Both the position numbers and the translations under genes were made by a program. The notes under the pieces are model-generated. The model ran no database searches, had not been told where the DNA came from, and saw only the letters and a list, made by a program, of their open reading frames with translations. Source: Portiera aleyrodidarum_D (GTDB taxonomy: Bacteria > Pseudomonadota > Gammaproteobacteria > Johnevansiales > Johnevansiaceae). From it: a stretch of DNA of 33,727 nt. Positions 16,040 to 24,415 of this stretch are shown in pieces. Each line of letters starts with the position of its first letter. Position 1 is the first letter of the stretch. Where the stretch lies: assembly GCF_902713745.1 (NCBI RefSeq), contig NZ_CACTJB010000003.1:1-33727 (forward strand). Direction: 5' to 3'.

Positions 16040-18667
16040 ATGGATCGAGAGGGATTTTTTAGTGTAAAAAGTTTAGTAAAAAAGTATATAAAGAATAAAT
16101 ATATAATCAAAAATAATATCTTTAATAAAGATTATTATGATTATAAAAATACAATACCCAAAAATTGTGAAAAACGAATCCCAGGGAATAAATATTTGGA
16201 AAGAAAAATACGTTCTGCTATTAGGTGGAATACTATAGCATTAATAATAAGAGCGAATACAAAAAATAATTTAGGTGGACATATATCAAGTTACATGTCA
16301 AGCTGCACATTATATGAAGTAGGCTTTAATCATTTTTTTAGAGGAATAAATGATAAGTTTGAAGGAGATTTAATATATTTTCAAGGACATGTTGCTCCAG
16401 GAATATATGCACGCTCTTATTTAGAAAGTCGTTTAACAGAAAAGCAGTTAGATAATTTTAGAAAAGAAATAAAAGGACAAGGGATATCAGCATATCCCCA
16501 TCCATATTTAATGCCACATTATTGGCAATTTCCCACTGTATCAATGGGGCTAGGTCCATTACAAGCTATATATCAAGCTAGACTAATGAAATATATGGAT
16601 TATCGTGGGATAAAAAATATGAAAGATAGAAAGGTATGGGCATTTGTAGGAGATGGGGAGTGTGATGAGGTAGAAACAATAGGAGCAATCAATGTTGCTA
16701 GTAGAGAAAAATTAGATAATTTGATTTTTGTAATTAATTGTAATTTACAAAGATTAGATGGTCCAGTACGTGGGAATGGAAGAATAATTGATGAGTTAGA
16801 ACAAATATTTAAAGGAGCGAATTGGAATGTAATCAAAGTAGTATGGGGAGGGGATTGGGATAGGTTGTTGGACAAAGATAAGAAAGGAAGTTTGCAAAAA
16901 TGTATAAATGCGACATTAGATGGGGAATTTCAAAGATATCAAGCTTTAGGGGGAAAATATACAAAAGAACAGTTGTTTGGAAAATTTAAAAACACAGCAA
17001 AATTGGTGAGTAAGTTTTCATTTGAAGAAATTTCAAATCTTAAACGAGGGGGACATGATTCTCAAAAGGTATACGCTGCTTATTATGAAGCTGTGAATAA
17101 TTCATATAGAAAACCTACAGTGATTTTAGCACATACTATAAAAGGATATGGTATTTATAAATTCGAATCAAGTATGGAATCTCATAATGTAAAAAATTTA
17201 GATTTTAAAGCATTAAAAAGGTTTAGAGATAGGTTTGAAATACCTATAAAAAATGAAAAGATAAAAGCAAAGAATATACCATTTTATAAACCCGATGAAG
17301 ATTCACCAGAAATAAAATATTTGCATAAATGTAGAGAAAAACTTAATGGGTATTTACCAAAACGGAATGTAAAATTGTTTGTATTAAATTTTCATTCTTT
17401 AGAAAAAAAAATCTTATATAAAATTGTAAACAAGATAGGTACTAGAAAAATTTCTACTACAATGATTGGGGTACGTATTATAAATAGTTTAATGCAAAAT
17501 AAAAATATAGGTAAAAGAATAGTGCCTATTTTACCAGATGAAGCTAGAACTTTTGGAATGGAAACGATGTTTAGTAAGGTCGGAATTTATTCAATAGAAG
17601 GACAAAAATACTTGCCAATAGATAAAGAAAAATTAATTTATTATAAAGAAGATAAACAAGGTCAAATTATTGAAGAGGGTATTAATGAATTAGGATCAAT
17701 GTCGTGTTGGATTGCAGCGGCAACATCTTATGCAAATCATAATTACACGTTAATACCGTTTTATATTTTTTATTCAATGTTTGGTTTTCAAAGAATAGGA
17801 GATTTAGCGTGGGCTGCGGGTGATTTGCAATCAAGAGGTTTTTTATTAGGAGGTACATCAGGAAGAACGACATTAAATGGAGAAGGTTTACAACATCAAG
17901 ATGGTCAAGGTCAAGTATTAGCATCAATAATACCAAGTTGTCGATCTTATGATCCAACATATTCTTATGAATTAGCAGTTATAATATATTATGGGTTAAA
18001 GAAAATGTATGTAAAAAAAGAAAAGTGTTATTATTATATAAGTTTAATGAATGAAAAGTATTTACATCCTAAAAAGCCAAAACAATGTGAAAAAGGTATT
18101 ATACGCGGAATGTATTTATTACGTAAACACAAAATACCCAAACAAAATACTACACAAAATATAAATTTAAAAGTACATTTGTTAGGGTCTGGTAGTATAT
18201 TACGAGAAGTAGAACATGCTGCGGAAATTTTAAAAAATGAATTTAATATTGAGTCTTATGTTTGGAGTGTGACTAGTTTTAATGAGTTAAGAAGAGAAGC
18301 AGTAGAAATTGATAGAAGAAAAAATTTAATATGTGAAAAACATAATACATTAAAACCTTGGATAACAAAATGCTTAGAAAAATATCATAGTCCTAGTCCT
18401 ATAATTGCAAGCACAGATTATATAAAATTATATGCTGATCAAGTCCGTGCTTGGGTACCAAATGATTATTATGTGTTGGGAACGGATGGATATGGTAGGT
18501 CAGATACTCGGAAAAACTTACGTTATTTTTTTGAAGTCGATCGCTATTTTATAACAATCATTTCTTTAAAATCACTAAATAACAAAGGAATAATCGATAG
18601 ATCAATTGTAAAAAATGCTTTAAAAAAATATGGTATAAATGCTAAAAAATTAAATCCATTAAATTAA
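16040..18667 (+). CDS. aceE: Pyruvate dehydrogenase E1 component AceE
   Basis: This is the homodimeric E1 of pyruvate dehydrogenase: TPP-dependent decarboxylation of pyruvate and acetylation of the E2 lipoyl group. Its 875 residues compare with 887 in E. coli. Clear motifs are GGHISSY (79-85), VYFQGH-type at 112-117, the TPP-Mg motif GDGECDE...NCNLQRLDGP starting at Gly204 and ending near Asn233, DEARTFGMETMF, GGTSGRTTLNGEGLQHQDG and the C-terminal VLGTDGYGRSDTR. The first ~40 residues are divergent. The ATG at 16040 has GAGGG only 2 bp upstream, so the exact start is not certain. It lies 56 bp after dapA and 16 bp before aceF, so aceEF is an operon. Confidence 0.97.
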   Translation: MDREGFFSVKSLVKKYIKNKYIIKNNIFNKDYYDYKNTIPKNCEKRIPGNKYLERKIRSAIRWNTIALIIRANTKNNLGGHISSYMSSCTLYEVGFNHFFRGINDKFEGDLIYFQGHVAPGIYARSYLESRLTEKQLDNFRKEIKGQGISAYPHPYLMPHYWQFPTVSMGLGPLQAIYQARLMKYMDYRGIKNMKDRKVWAFVGDGECDEVETIGAINVASREKLDNLIFVINCNLQRLDGPVRGNGRIIDELEQIFKGANWNVIKVVWGGDWDRLLDKDKKGSLQKCINATLDGEFQRYQALGGKYTKEQLFGKFKNTAKLVSKFSFEEISNLKRGGHDSQKVYAAYYEAVNNSYRKPTVILAHTIKGYGIYKFESSMESHNVKNLDFKALKRFRDRFEIPIKNEKIKAKNIPFYKPDEDSPEIKYLHKCREKLNGYLPKRNVKLFVLNFHSLEKKILYKIVNKIGTRKISTTMIGVRIINSLMQNKNIGKRIVPILPDEARTFGMETMFSKVGIYSIEGQKYLPIDKEKLIYYKEDKQGQIIEEGINELGSMSCWIAAATSYANHNYTLIPFYIFYSMFGFQRIGDLAWAAGDLQSRGFLLGGTSGRTTLNGEGLQHQDGQGQVLASIIPSCRSYDPTYSYELAVIIYYGLKKMYVKKEKCYYYISLMNEKYLHPKKPKQCEKGIIRGMYLLRKHKIPKQNTTQNINLKVHLLGSGSILREVEHAAEILKNEFNIESYVWSVTSFNELRREAVEIDRRKNLICEKHNTLKPWITKCLEKYHSPSPIIASTDYIKLYADQVRAWVPNDYYVLGTDGYGRSDTRKNLRYFFEVDRYFITIISLKSLNNKGIIDRSIVKNALKKYGINAKKLNPLN

Positions 18668-18670
18668 TAA

Positions 18671-18686
18671 AAGGAAAATATGATTG
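18671..18686 (+). promoter_or_regulatory. Ribosome binding site and start choice for aceF
   Basis: AAGGA at 18671-18675 precedes an out-of-frame ATG (18680), which opens only a 7-codon peptide, and the in-frame TTG (18684). The TTG has the better 8-bp spacing and gives the conserved N-terminus IIKLPEIGD, so TTG is taken as the start. Confidence 0.65.
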
Positions 18687-19805
18687 ATAATAAAACTGCC
18701 TGAAATAGGAGATATAAATAAAAAAGTTGAAGTGATAGAAATTCCTGTGAAAGTTGGGGAGTGTATAAAAAAAGATGAAACTATTGTAGTTTTAGAGTCT
18801 GAAAAGGCTACAATAGATTTACCATCACCAAAAGAAGGAAAAATAAAAAATATTTTAATAAAAGAAGGTGACAAGATATTTTCAGGCAAATCAATAATGG
18901 AATTAGAAGAAACTCTAAAAAATAAAGTTAGTCTTATAAAAGAAAAAGACAACAGTACCTCATCGTCAGTGAAACATCGGTCACATGCTGGACCAGCTGT
19001 TAAATTAATGGCAAGACAAATAGGGGTTGATTTAGAAAAAAATAAAATAATCGGAAGTGGAAATAAAAATTGTATTTTAAAAGAAGATATAAAAAAGTAT
19101 GTAAAAGATAAGAAAAAAGAGATAGAAGCAAAAAAAGAAAAAAATATTTTAAGTATAAGCGCTAAAAATTTACACAATAGTTGGATTAATATACCACATG
19201 TTACTCATTTTGATGAAATAGATGTTACTAAAATAGAAAAAATGAGAAAAAAAATAAAATATGAAAGAGGTATAAAAATAACATTATTATCCTTTATAAT
19301 AAAGGTATGTTCTTATGCATTACAAAAATTTGAGAAATTTAATATGTTGTTTGATGAAAAAAAAAATAAAATAATTTTAAAAAAAGCAATGCATATTAGC
19401 ATTGCTATAAATACATCAAAAGGTTTATTAGTGCCTATAATAAAACATGTAGATAAAAAAAATATAAGTGATATTGCTTTAGAATTAAAAGAATTAACCA
19501 AAAGAACTTTATTAGGCCAAAATAAAATTGATGATATGATAGGGGGTTGTTTTACAATATCAAATTTAGGAATAATAGGTGGTAAAGGTTTTACTCCAAT
19601 AATTAATAGTCCTGAATTAGGGATTTTAGGTATTGGTAAAACCAAAATTAAGCCTATTTGGACTGGAAAAGATTTTAAACCTAAAATAATTTTACCACTT
19701 TGTTTATCATATGACCATAGATTTATAAACGGAGTTTATGCAGCAAAATTTATTAATTTTATAAAAAAGTTATTAAATGATATTCGTAATTTAATTATTT
19801 ATTAA
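18684..19805 (+). CDS. aceF: Pyruvate dehydrogenase E2 (dihydrolipoamide acetyltransferase) AceF
   Basis: E2 carries acetyl groups from E1 on lipoyl-lysine and transfers them to CoA. The 373 residues contain one lipoyl domain (1-75; lipoylated Lys41 in ESEKATIDLP), a peripheral subunit-binding domain (about 101-140) and the catalytic domain (about 160-373). E. coli has three lipoyl domains and 630 residues, so this is a minimal version. The catalytic motif reads DHRFING: His345 is kept, and Asn349 stands where E. coli has Asp. As I recall, Azotobacter and Pseudomonas E2p also have Asn here, so this is probably lineage-typical rather than a defect. The start is TTG. E3 (lpd) is not in the window. 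tsaB follows after 11 bp. Confidence 0.95.
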   Translation: MIIKLPEIGDINKKVEVIEIPVKVGECIKKDETIVVLESEKATIDLPSPKEGKIKNILIKEGDKIFSGKSIMELEETLKNKVSLIKEKDNSTSSSVKHRSHAGPAVKLMARQIGVDLEKNKIIGSGNKNCILKEDIKKYVKDKKKEIEAKKEKNILSISAKNLHNSWINIPHVTHFDEIDVTKIEKMRKKIKYERGIKITLLSFIIKVCSYALQKFEKFNMLFDEKKNKIILKKAMHISIAINTSKGLLVPIIKHVDKKNISDIALELKELTKRTLLGQNKIDDMIGGCFTISNLGIIGGKGFTPIINSPELGILGIGKTKIKPIWTGKDFKPKIILPLCLSYDHRFINGVYAAKFINFIKKLLNDIRNLIIY

Positions 19806-19816
19806 ATATTAAACAA

Positions 19817-20476
19817 ATGAAAGTTGTATTATCACTAGATTATTCTTATACCAATTATTCTATTTCTTTATATCAATTAAAAAGAACTAAAATTATAAAA
19901 ATAATAGGATTTTATAGAAATAATAATTATAAAAATAATATTTTGTTTTTTTTATATTTAAAAAATATTTTAAATAAAAACAAAATTACTTTATCACAAA
20001 TAAAGTATATAATTTATGGTAAAACAATAGGAGATATAAAAAATATAAAAATAATAAAATGTATCAGCAAAGGAATAGCATATATTTTAAATATCCCAAT
20101 TATAAAAATCTCAAAATTAAAAGCTTTAGCCTTCGGCGCTTGGTTTGATTTTAACCATTCCTATATAATTAGTTGTATGAAAATTAGTAAATTTTTTTAT
20201 AATATAGGCGTTTTTGAATTAAAACTTAGCGAAGATGATTTTCATATTCCTATTACTTTAAGTAAAGAAAAAAAAATAAATATAAAAAACAAACAAATAA
20301 TTAATAACAACGATATAAAACTGTATAAATTTAATAAATTTATATTTACAGGAAAAGGCGTTTTATTTTTAAATAGATTAAATCTAAATGGTTTTATAAT
20401 AAAAACTTTAGAAACAGAACGTATGCCAGAATCAACTTATATTATTCGATTAGCACTAGCTAAAAGGATTATGTGA
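19817..20476 (+). CDS. tsaB: tRNA t6A biosynthesis protein TsaB (divergent)
   Basis: TsaB is the ASKHA-fold partner of TsaD in making t6A37 of ANN-decoding tRNAs. The 219 residues match TsaB size (E. coli 231) but sequence conservation is low. Supporting signs are the N-terminal LSLDYSYTNYSISLY (compare LAIDTATE.CSVAL), SQIKYIIYGKTIGDIKNIKI with ISKGIAYILNIPIIKISKLKALAFGA (compare GLAYGLGIPVIGVSTLQALA), and a C-terminal FTGKG...PESTYIIRLA. The usual glycine-rich motif after GPGSFTG is degenerate. Presence of tsaD elsewhere in the window supports the call. It sits between aceF and tRNA-Val, all in one direction. Confidence 0.75.
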   Translation: MKVVLSLDYSYTNYSISLYQLKRTKIIKIIGFYRNNNYKNNILFFLYLKNILNKNKITLSQIKYIIYGKTIGDIKNIKIIKCISKGIAYILNIPIIKISKLKALAFGAWFDFNHSYIISCMKISKFFYNIGVFELKLSEDDFHIPITLSKEKKINIKNKQIINNNDIKLYKFNKFIFTGKGVLFLNRLNLNGFIIKTLETERMPESTYIIRLALAKRIM

Positions 20477-20478
20477 AT

Positions 20479-20551
20479 GGGTGGTTAGCTCAGTTGGTAG
20501 AGCATCAGTATTACAAGCTGAGGGTCGCAAGTTCGAAGCTTGCACTACCTA
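20479..20551 (+). tRNA. tRNA-Val (TAC)
   Basis: Acceptor GGGTGGT pairs with ACTACCT (two G-T pairs), the D arm is AGCTCAGTTGGTAGAGC, the anticodon loop ATTACAA carries TAC, and the T arm contains GTTCGAAGC. It begins 2 bp after the tsaB stop. CCA is not encoded. Confidence 0.95.
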
Positions 20552-20564
20552 CACACAAAAATAA

Positions 20565-20638
20565 GGATCGGTAGTTTAGTAGGTTAGAATATCGGCCTGT
20601 CGCGCCGAAGGTCGCGGGTTCGACTCCCGTCCGATCCG
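20565..20638 (+). tRNA. tRNA-Asp (GTC)
   Basis: Acceptor GGATCGG pairs with CCGATCC, anticodon stem TCGGC/GCCGA holds loop CTGTCGC with GTC, and the T arm is CGGGTTCGACTCCCG. It is close to E. coli tRNA-Asp. Discriminator G, no encoded CCA. Confidence 0.96.
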
Positions 20639-20664
20639 ATTACTTTTTAAGGACATAAAAATCT

Positions 20665-20961
20665 ATGATTTATGAAATAGTTATTTTGTTTTATATAAAT
20701 AAAAGTACTTTACTTTCAGGCATTATAAAAAAATTAATAAAAATAATCATTGAAAATAATGGATTAATAAAAAATTTTGAAGATTTAGGCAATTTAAATT
20801 TATATTATTTAATAAAAAATCAAAAACAAGCTAATATTATTTTAATAAATATACAATGTGAACAATATGTTATAAAAAAAATAGAAAAAAAAATAAAATA
20901 TAATAACGTAATAATTAGATATATTATTGTTAAAAAAAACTTGAATATTAGCATTGTTTAA
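20665..20961 (+). CDS. rpsF: 30S ribosomal protein S6
   Basis: S6 binds the central domain of 16S rRNA together with S18. The 98 residues cover the globular fold without the acidic tail of E. coli S6. Matching blocks are YEIVILFYINKS at the N-terminus, IENNGLIKNFEDLGNLNLYYLIKNQKQANIILINI (compare [34 protein letters not shown]) and a last strand VIIRYIIVKK. Normally rpsF sits directly before rpsR (often with priB between). Here 2.6 kb of repeat DNA follows instead. The gene has no name-giving motif of its own; the call rests on the alignment above and on the neighbouring rpsR-rplI. Confidence 0.88.
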   Translation: MIYEIVILFYINKSTLLSGIIKKLIKIIIENNGLIKNFEDLGNLNLYYLIKNQKQANIILINIQCEQYVIKKIEKKIKYNNVIIRYIIVKKNLNISIV

Positions 20962-21518
20962 GTTAAGAAAGAAGCAGTGACGTACGTTAGGTTCGTTATG
21001 TTGTTTAATTTAATATAAGTTGTGTTATGTTATGTAATGTTGTAATGGTATGGTTTGGTGTTTTAAGTTATGTTGTATTGTTTTAATGGTGTTATGTTAT
21101 GTGGTTTATGTTATTTTAATGTATAATGTGTTGTAGTGTAAGTTGACTTTAATTTAATGTGGAAGTGTTTAGTTTAGTGGTTTGTAATGTAATGAGATGT
21201 AATGTAAGAAGTTGTGATTTAATGTAATGTTTTGTAAGTTAATGTAATGCTTTGAAGTCATTTGTGGTGTAATTTAATGTGGTGTTATGGTTTAATGTTA
21301 TGTTATGTGGTTTTGATTAAGTTGTTTAATTAATGCTTTGTGGTATGTTTGAAACGAATTGAGATGATTTTATTTTATTTGTTCTGTTCTGAAGTGTTCT
21401 GAAGTGTTTTGAAGTGTTGTGTTGTGTTGTGTTCTGTTCTTTTATTTGAAGTCATTTGTTTTGTTTTGTTTTGTTTTGTTTTGTTTTGTTTTAAGTTATG
21501 TTGTTATGAAGTCTTTTG

Positions 21519-21577
21519 TTTTGACTTGATATTTTTTGAAGTGTTTTGAAATGATTTAAATTGTTTTGAATTGTTTT
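21519..21577 (+). repeat. 59-bp dispersed repeat, copy B
   Basis: Identical to 11561-11619. Here it is followed by a longer (TGTTA)n array, and its first part is repeated again from about 21619. Confidence 0.88.
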
Positions 21578-22820
21578 GTTTTAAGTTATGTTATGTTATG
21601 TTATGTTATGTTTTGAAGTCTTTTGTTTTGACTTGATATTTTTTGAAGTCATTTGAATTGTTTTAAATTGATTTGAAGTGTTTTTATTTTATTTGTTTTG
21701 TTTTGTTTTGTTTTAAGTTGTTTTAAATTGATATCATTTGTTATGTAATGGTATGTTTTGTAATGAATTGTTTTGAATTGAAACGAATTGAGTTGAGTTG
21801 AGTTGTATTTGAGTTGATTTAAATTGAGTTGATATGTTTTAAATTGTTTTGAAGTGTTTTAAATTAAATTGTTTTAAGTTGTTTTGTTTTTATTTGTTCT
21901 GTTCTGTTCTGAAGTGTTTTGAAGTGTTATGTTATGTTATGTTATGTTCTGTTGTGTTCTTTTATTTTCTTTTATTTGTTTTAATATAAGTTGTTGTTGT
22001 TGTTGTTTTTGTTTTGATTTGATTTAAGTTGTTTTGAAACGATACGATTTGTAATGATTTGATTTGTTTTGTTTTGTTTTGTTTTGTTTTAAATTGTTTT
22101 GAAATGAAATGAATTGATATCATTTGTTTTGAAATGTTTTAAGTTGTTTTGAATTGTTTTTGAAGTGTTTTAAATTGTTTTATGTTATGTTATGTTGTTA
22201 TGTTTTGAAGTCATTTGAATTGTTTTGTAATGGTATGTTTTGTAATGTAATGGTTTATGTTTGATTAATGTGTTTTAAATTGTAATGGTATGTTTAGTTT
22301 TTTGTAATGGTTTATGTTTGGTTTGGTTTGTAATGGTTTGAAGTGTTTTGACTTGTTTTTTTTTTGTAATGGTATGGTATGGTTTGTAATGAATTGATTT
22401 TATTTGTTTTGTTTTGTTTTGTTTTGATTGTTTTAAATTGTTATGAATTGTGTTGATATGTTTTGGATTAACTAAACATACCACAACTTACACTAACTTA
22501 ACTTGTGTAATGTAATGTAATGTAATGTTGTGTAATGTAATATTGTGTTGCTTTGGCTTTGAGTTTGAGTGTGAGATGAGATGAGATGAGATGAAGTGTT
22601 GTTGTTATGTTATTTTATGTTATTTTCTTTTATGTGTTATTTGTTCTGTTATGTTATTTGTTGTTGATATGATTTTTTCTTTTATTTTATTTGAGTTTAG
22701 ACTAGACTAGTTTAGTTGTAATAGTTTAGTTTAGTTTGGTTTAAGTTAAGTTATTTCAAGTTGGTGTTGAGATGTTTGGTTTAGTTAGTGTAAGTTGTGT
22801 TAATATAATATAAGTTGTTG

Positions 22821-22867
22821 TGTTATGTAATGTTATGTTATGTGTTGATATGATATGCTTTTAGTTT
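22821..22867 (+). repeat. 47-bp dispersed repeat, copy B
   Basis: Identical to 14334-14380. Preceded by AATATAAGTT (22807-22816), as in the other copy. Confidence 0.85.
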
Positions 22868-23619
22868 AGTGTTGTTGTAATGTTTTTGATTAAATTGTTT
22901 TGAATTGTTTTTACATTAACTTAAGTTATTTTGTTTGTAATGATATGTTTTGTTGTAATGGATTGATTAAGTTAATATATTGTAAGTTTTGTTTTAATGT
23001 GTTTGGAATATAAGTTCTGTAAAGTTGATGATGAGTTGTTATGCTTTGTATTAAGTTGGGTTGTGTAAGGTTTAGTTTAGTTTGGGTTAAGTTATTTCAA
23101 GTTGGGTTGTGTAAGGTTTAGGTTTGGGTTGGTTTGTATTAAGTTGGTTTAATAAAATATAAGTTGAGGATCTTTGATTATGCTTTGTTGTAATGTATTA
23201 AATTAAGTGTAGTGTTGTATGTTTTGTAATTTAATGCTTTGAGTTGTTGTTGAGGTTTAGTTTTTTGGATTGAGTTACTTTGTTATTGAGTTGAGTGATG
23301 TTGTTATGTTTTAATGGTTTTGTTATGTTGTGTAATGGTTTGGATTGTTTGGTTTTTGATTTGTTTTTTTTTTGTGTAAAGTTATGTTGAGTTGCTTTGT
23401 TATTGTTATGAGGTGTTAAGTGTTGGATTGTTATGTTTTGTAATGGATTTGTTTTTAGTTTTTTTGATTTGAGGTTTAGTTGTTATGTTATGTTATTTGT
23501 TGTGTTGAGTTGCTTTGTGTTACTTTTTGTTGTTTGGGTTTTGTTTTTTTAAATGAGGTTTAGTTGTGTTATTTAAGTTTAATCTAATTTAATTCATAAA
23601 TATGAATAGAGGAATAGAA

Positions 23620-23841
23620 ATGTTAATTCGTAAAAAAAAATATTGTAAATTTACCTCTGAAAAAATAAAAGAAATAGATTATAAAAAAAGTGACATATTA
23701 AAATTATATGTTGCTGAAAATGGGAAAATAATTCCAAGTAGAATAACAGGTACTAAAGTAAGATACCAGAGAAAATTAACAAAAGCAATAAAAAAGGCAA
23801 GATATTTGGGTTTATTACCTTATATAGAAAAAAAGATATAA
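23620..23841 (+). CDS. rpsR: 30S ribosomal protein S18
   Basis: S18 pairs with S6 on the 30S platform. From the ATG at 23620 the protein is 73 residues (E. coli 75) and reads like the family: RKKKYCKFTSEKIKEIDYK, then KLYVAENGKIIPSRITGTKVRYQRKLTKAIKKARYLGLLPY. An upstream in-frame ATG at 23602 would add six residues, but AGAGGA at 23608-23613 sits 6 bp before the second ATG as an ideal SD, so the later start is preferred. The gene opens directly after the 2.6-kb repeat region and is followed by an A/C-rich spacer and rplI. Confidence 0.95.
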   Translation: MLIRKKKYCKFTSEKIKEIDYKKSDILKLYVAENGKIIPSRITGTKVRYQRKLTKAIKKARYLGLLPYIEKKI

Positions 23842-23968
23842 TAAACAACCACAAACATTAAAACACAAAACTTAAACTTAAAAATAAAAATAAAAACAAA
23901 TAAACACACCACAAGAAAAGCAAAGATAAGCACAAACAACATAAAACAAAACACAAGGGGCGGGGTAT
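23842..23968 (-). repeat. Short repeat spacer in inverted polarity between rpsR and rplI
   Basis: The + strand here is A/C-rich with few T or G. Read on the minus strand it gives the same vocabulary as the big regions (TTGTGTTTTGTTTTATGTTG, TAAGTTTAAG, TGTGGTGTG). The spacer ends with a G-rich AAGGGGCGGGG just before rplI, which is probably its ribosome binding site. Confidence 0.75.
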
Positions 23969-24415
23969 ATGAAAGTTATAGTAATTGAGAAAAATAGTAA
24001 CAGTGGAAAACAAGGTGAGATAATAAATGTAAAAAATGGTTATGCTAGAAATTATTTAAGAAGAAAAGGTTTAGCAATTATATCAAACAAAAAGAATATA
24101 GAGTTTTTAAATGAAAAACGTAAATACTTTTTAAAGGAATATAAAAAATATATAAACCAAATTAAAAATAAACTTAAAAATGTAAAAATAGAAATATTTT
24201 GTAAAACAGGACCAGCAGGAAAATTATTTGGTACAATAGGAAGACGTTATTTGTCACAAATTTTAAAGGAAAATTATGGAATAAAAATAAATAAAAATCA
24301 AATAAACATTAATAAAAACATAATAAAAAAAAATGGAGAATATAAAATAAAATTATTTTCACAAATAAATATAAAAATAAATATAAAAAAAATAAATGAA
24401 AAAACTAATTTATGA
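23969..24415 (+). CDS. rplI: 50S ribosomal protein L9
   Basis: L9 is an elongated protein at the base of the L1 stalk. Its 148 residues equal the usual length. The N-terminal domain is well conserved (MKVIVIEKNSNSGKQGEIINVKNGYARNYLRRKGLA), followed by the long connecting helix and a C-terminal domain with KTGPAGKLFGTIGRR. AAGGGGCGGGG immediately upstream is an unusually G-rich Shine-Dalgarno for this genome. The last 20 bp overlap the dnaB start, so the two are translationally coupled. Confidence 0.97.
   Translation: MKVIVIEKNSNSGKQGEIINVKNGYARNYLRRKGLAIISNKKNIEFLNEKRKYFLKEYKKYINQIKNKLKNVKIEIFCKTGPAGKLFGTIGRRYLSQILKENYGIKINKNQININKNIIKKNGEYKIKLFSQINIKINIKKINEKTNL

Larger units (their letters stand above)
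20962..23601. repeat. 2.6-kb gene-free pentamer-rich region separating rpsF from rpsR
   Basis: The composition is the same as in the 10058-15101 region: a T/G-rich + strand, 5-nt words ending in G, and tandem arrays such as (TTTTG)n near 21456-21492, (TGTTA)n near 21590-21612 and (GAGAT)4 near 22573-22593. A long stretch (about 22026-22170) reads in one pentamer phase with few slips. Segments are shared with the first region (59-bp and 47-bp exact copies, plus a ~75-bp near copy at 21255-21330 versus 11335-11405). The minus-strand ORF near 22275-22484 is a low-complexity artefact. No priB relic was recognised. Confidence 0.85.

Noticed and set aside
18659..19177. Minus-strand ORF of 172 codons
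   Set aside because: It is antisense to the well-supported aceF and Phe/Ser-rich as expected from A-rich coding DNA read backwards.
22275..22484. Minus-strand ORF of 69 codons rich in Lys, Thr and Gln
   Set aside because: It is the complement of pentamer repeats; composition explains the open frame.
10058..23601. CRISPR array or transposon-derived repeats
   Set aside because: Repeat units are 5 nt or irregular copies of 47-59 bp, with no regular ~30-bp repeats and spacers, no cas genes, no terminal inverted repeats and no transposase.
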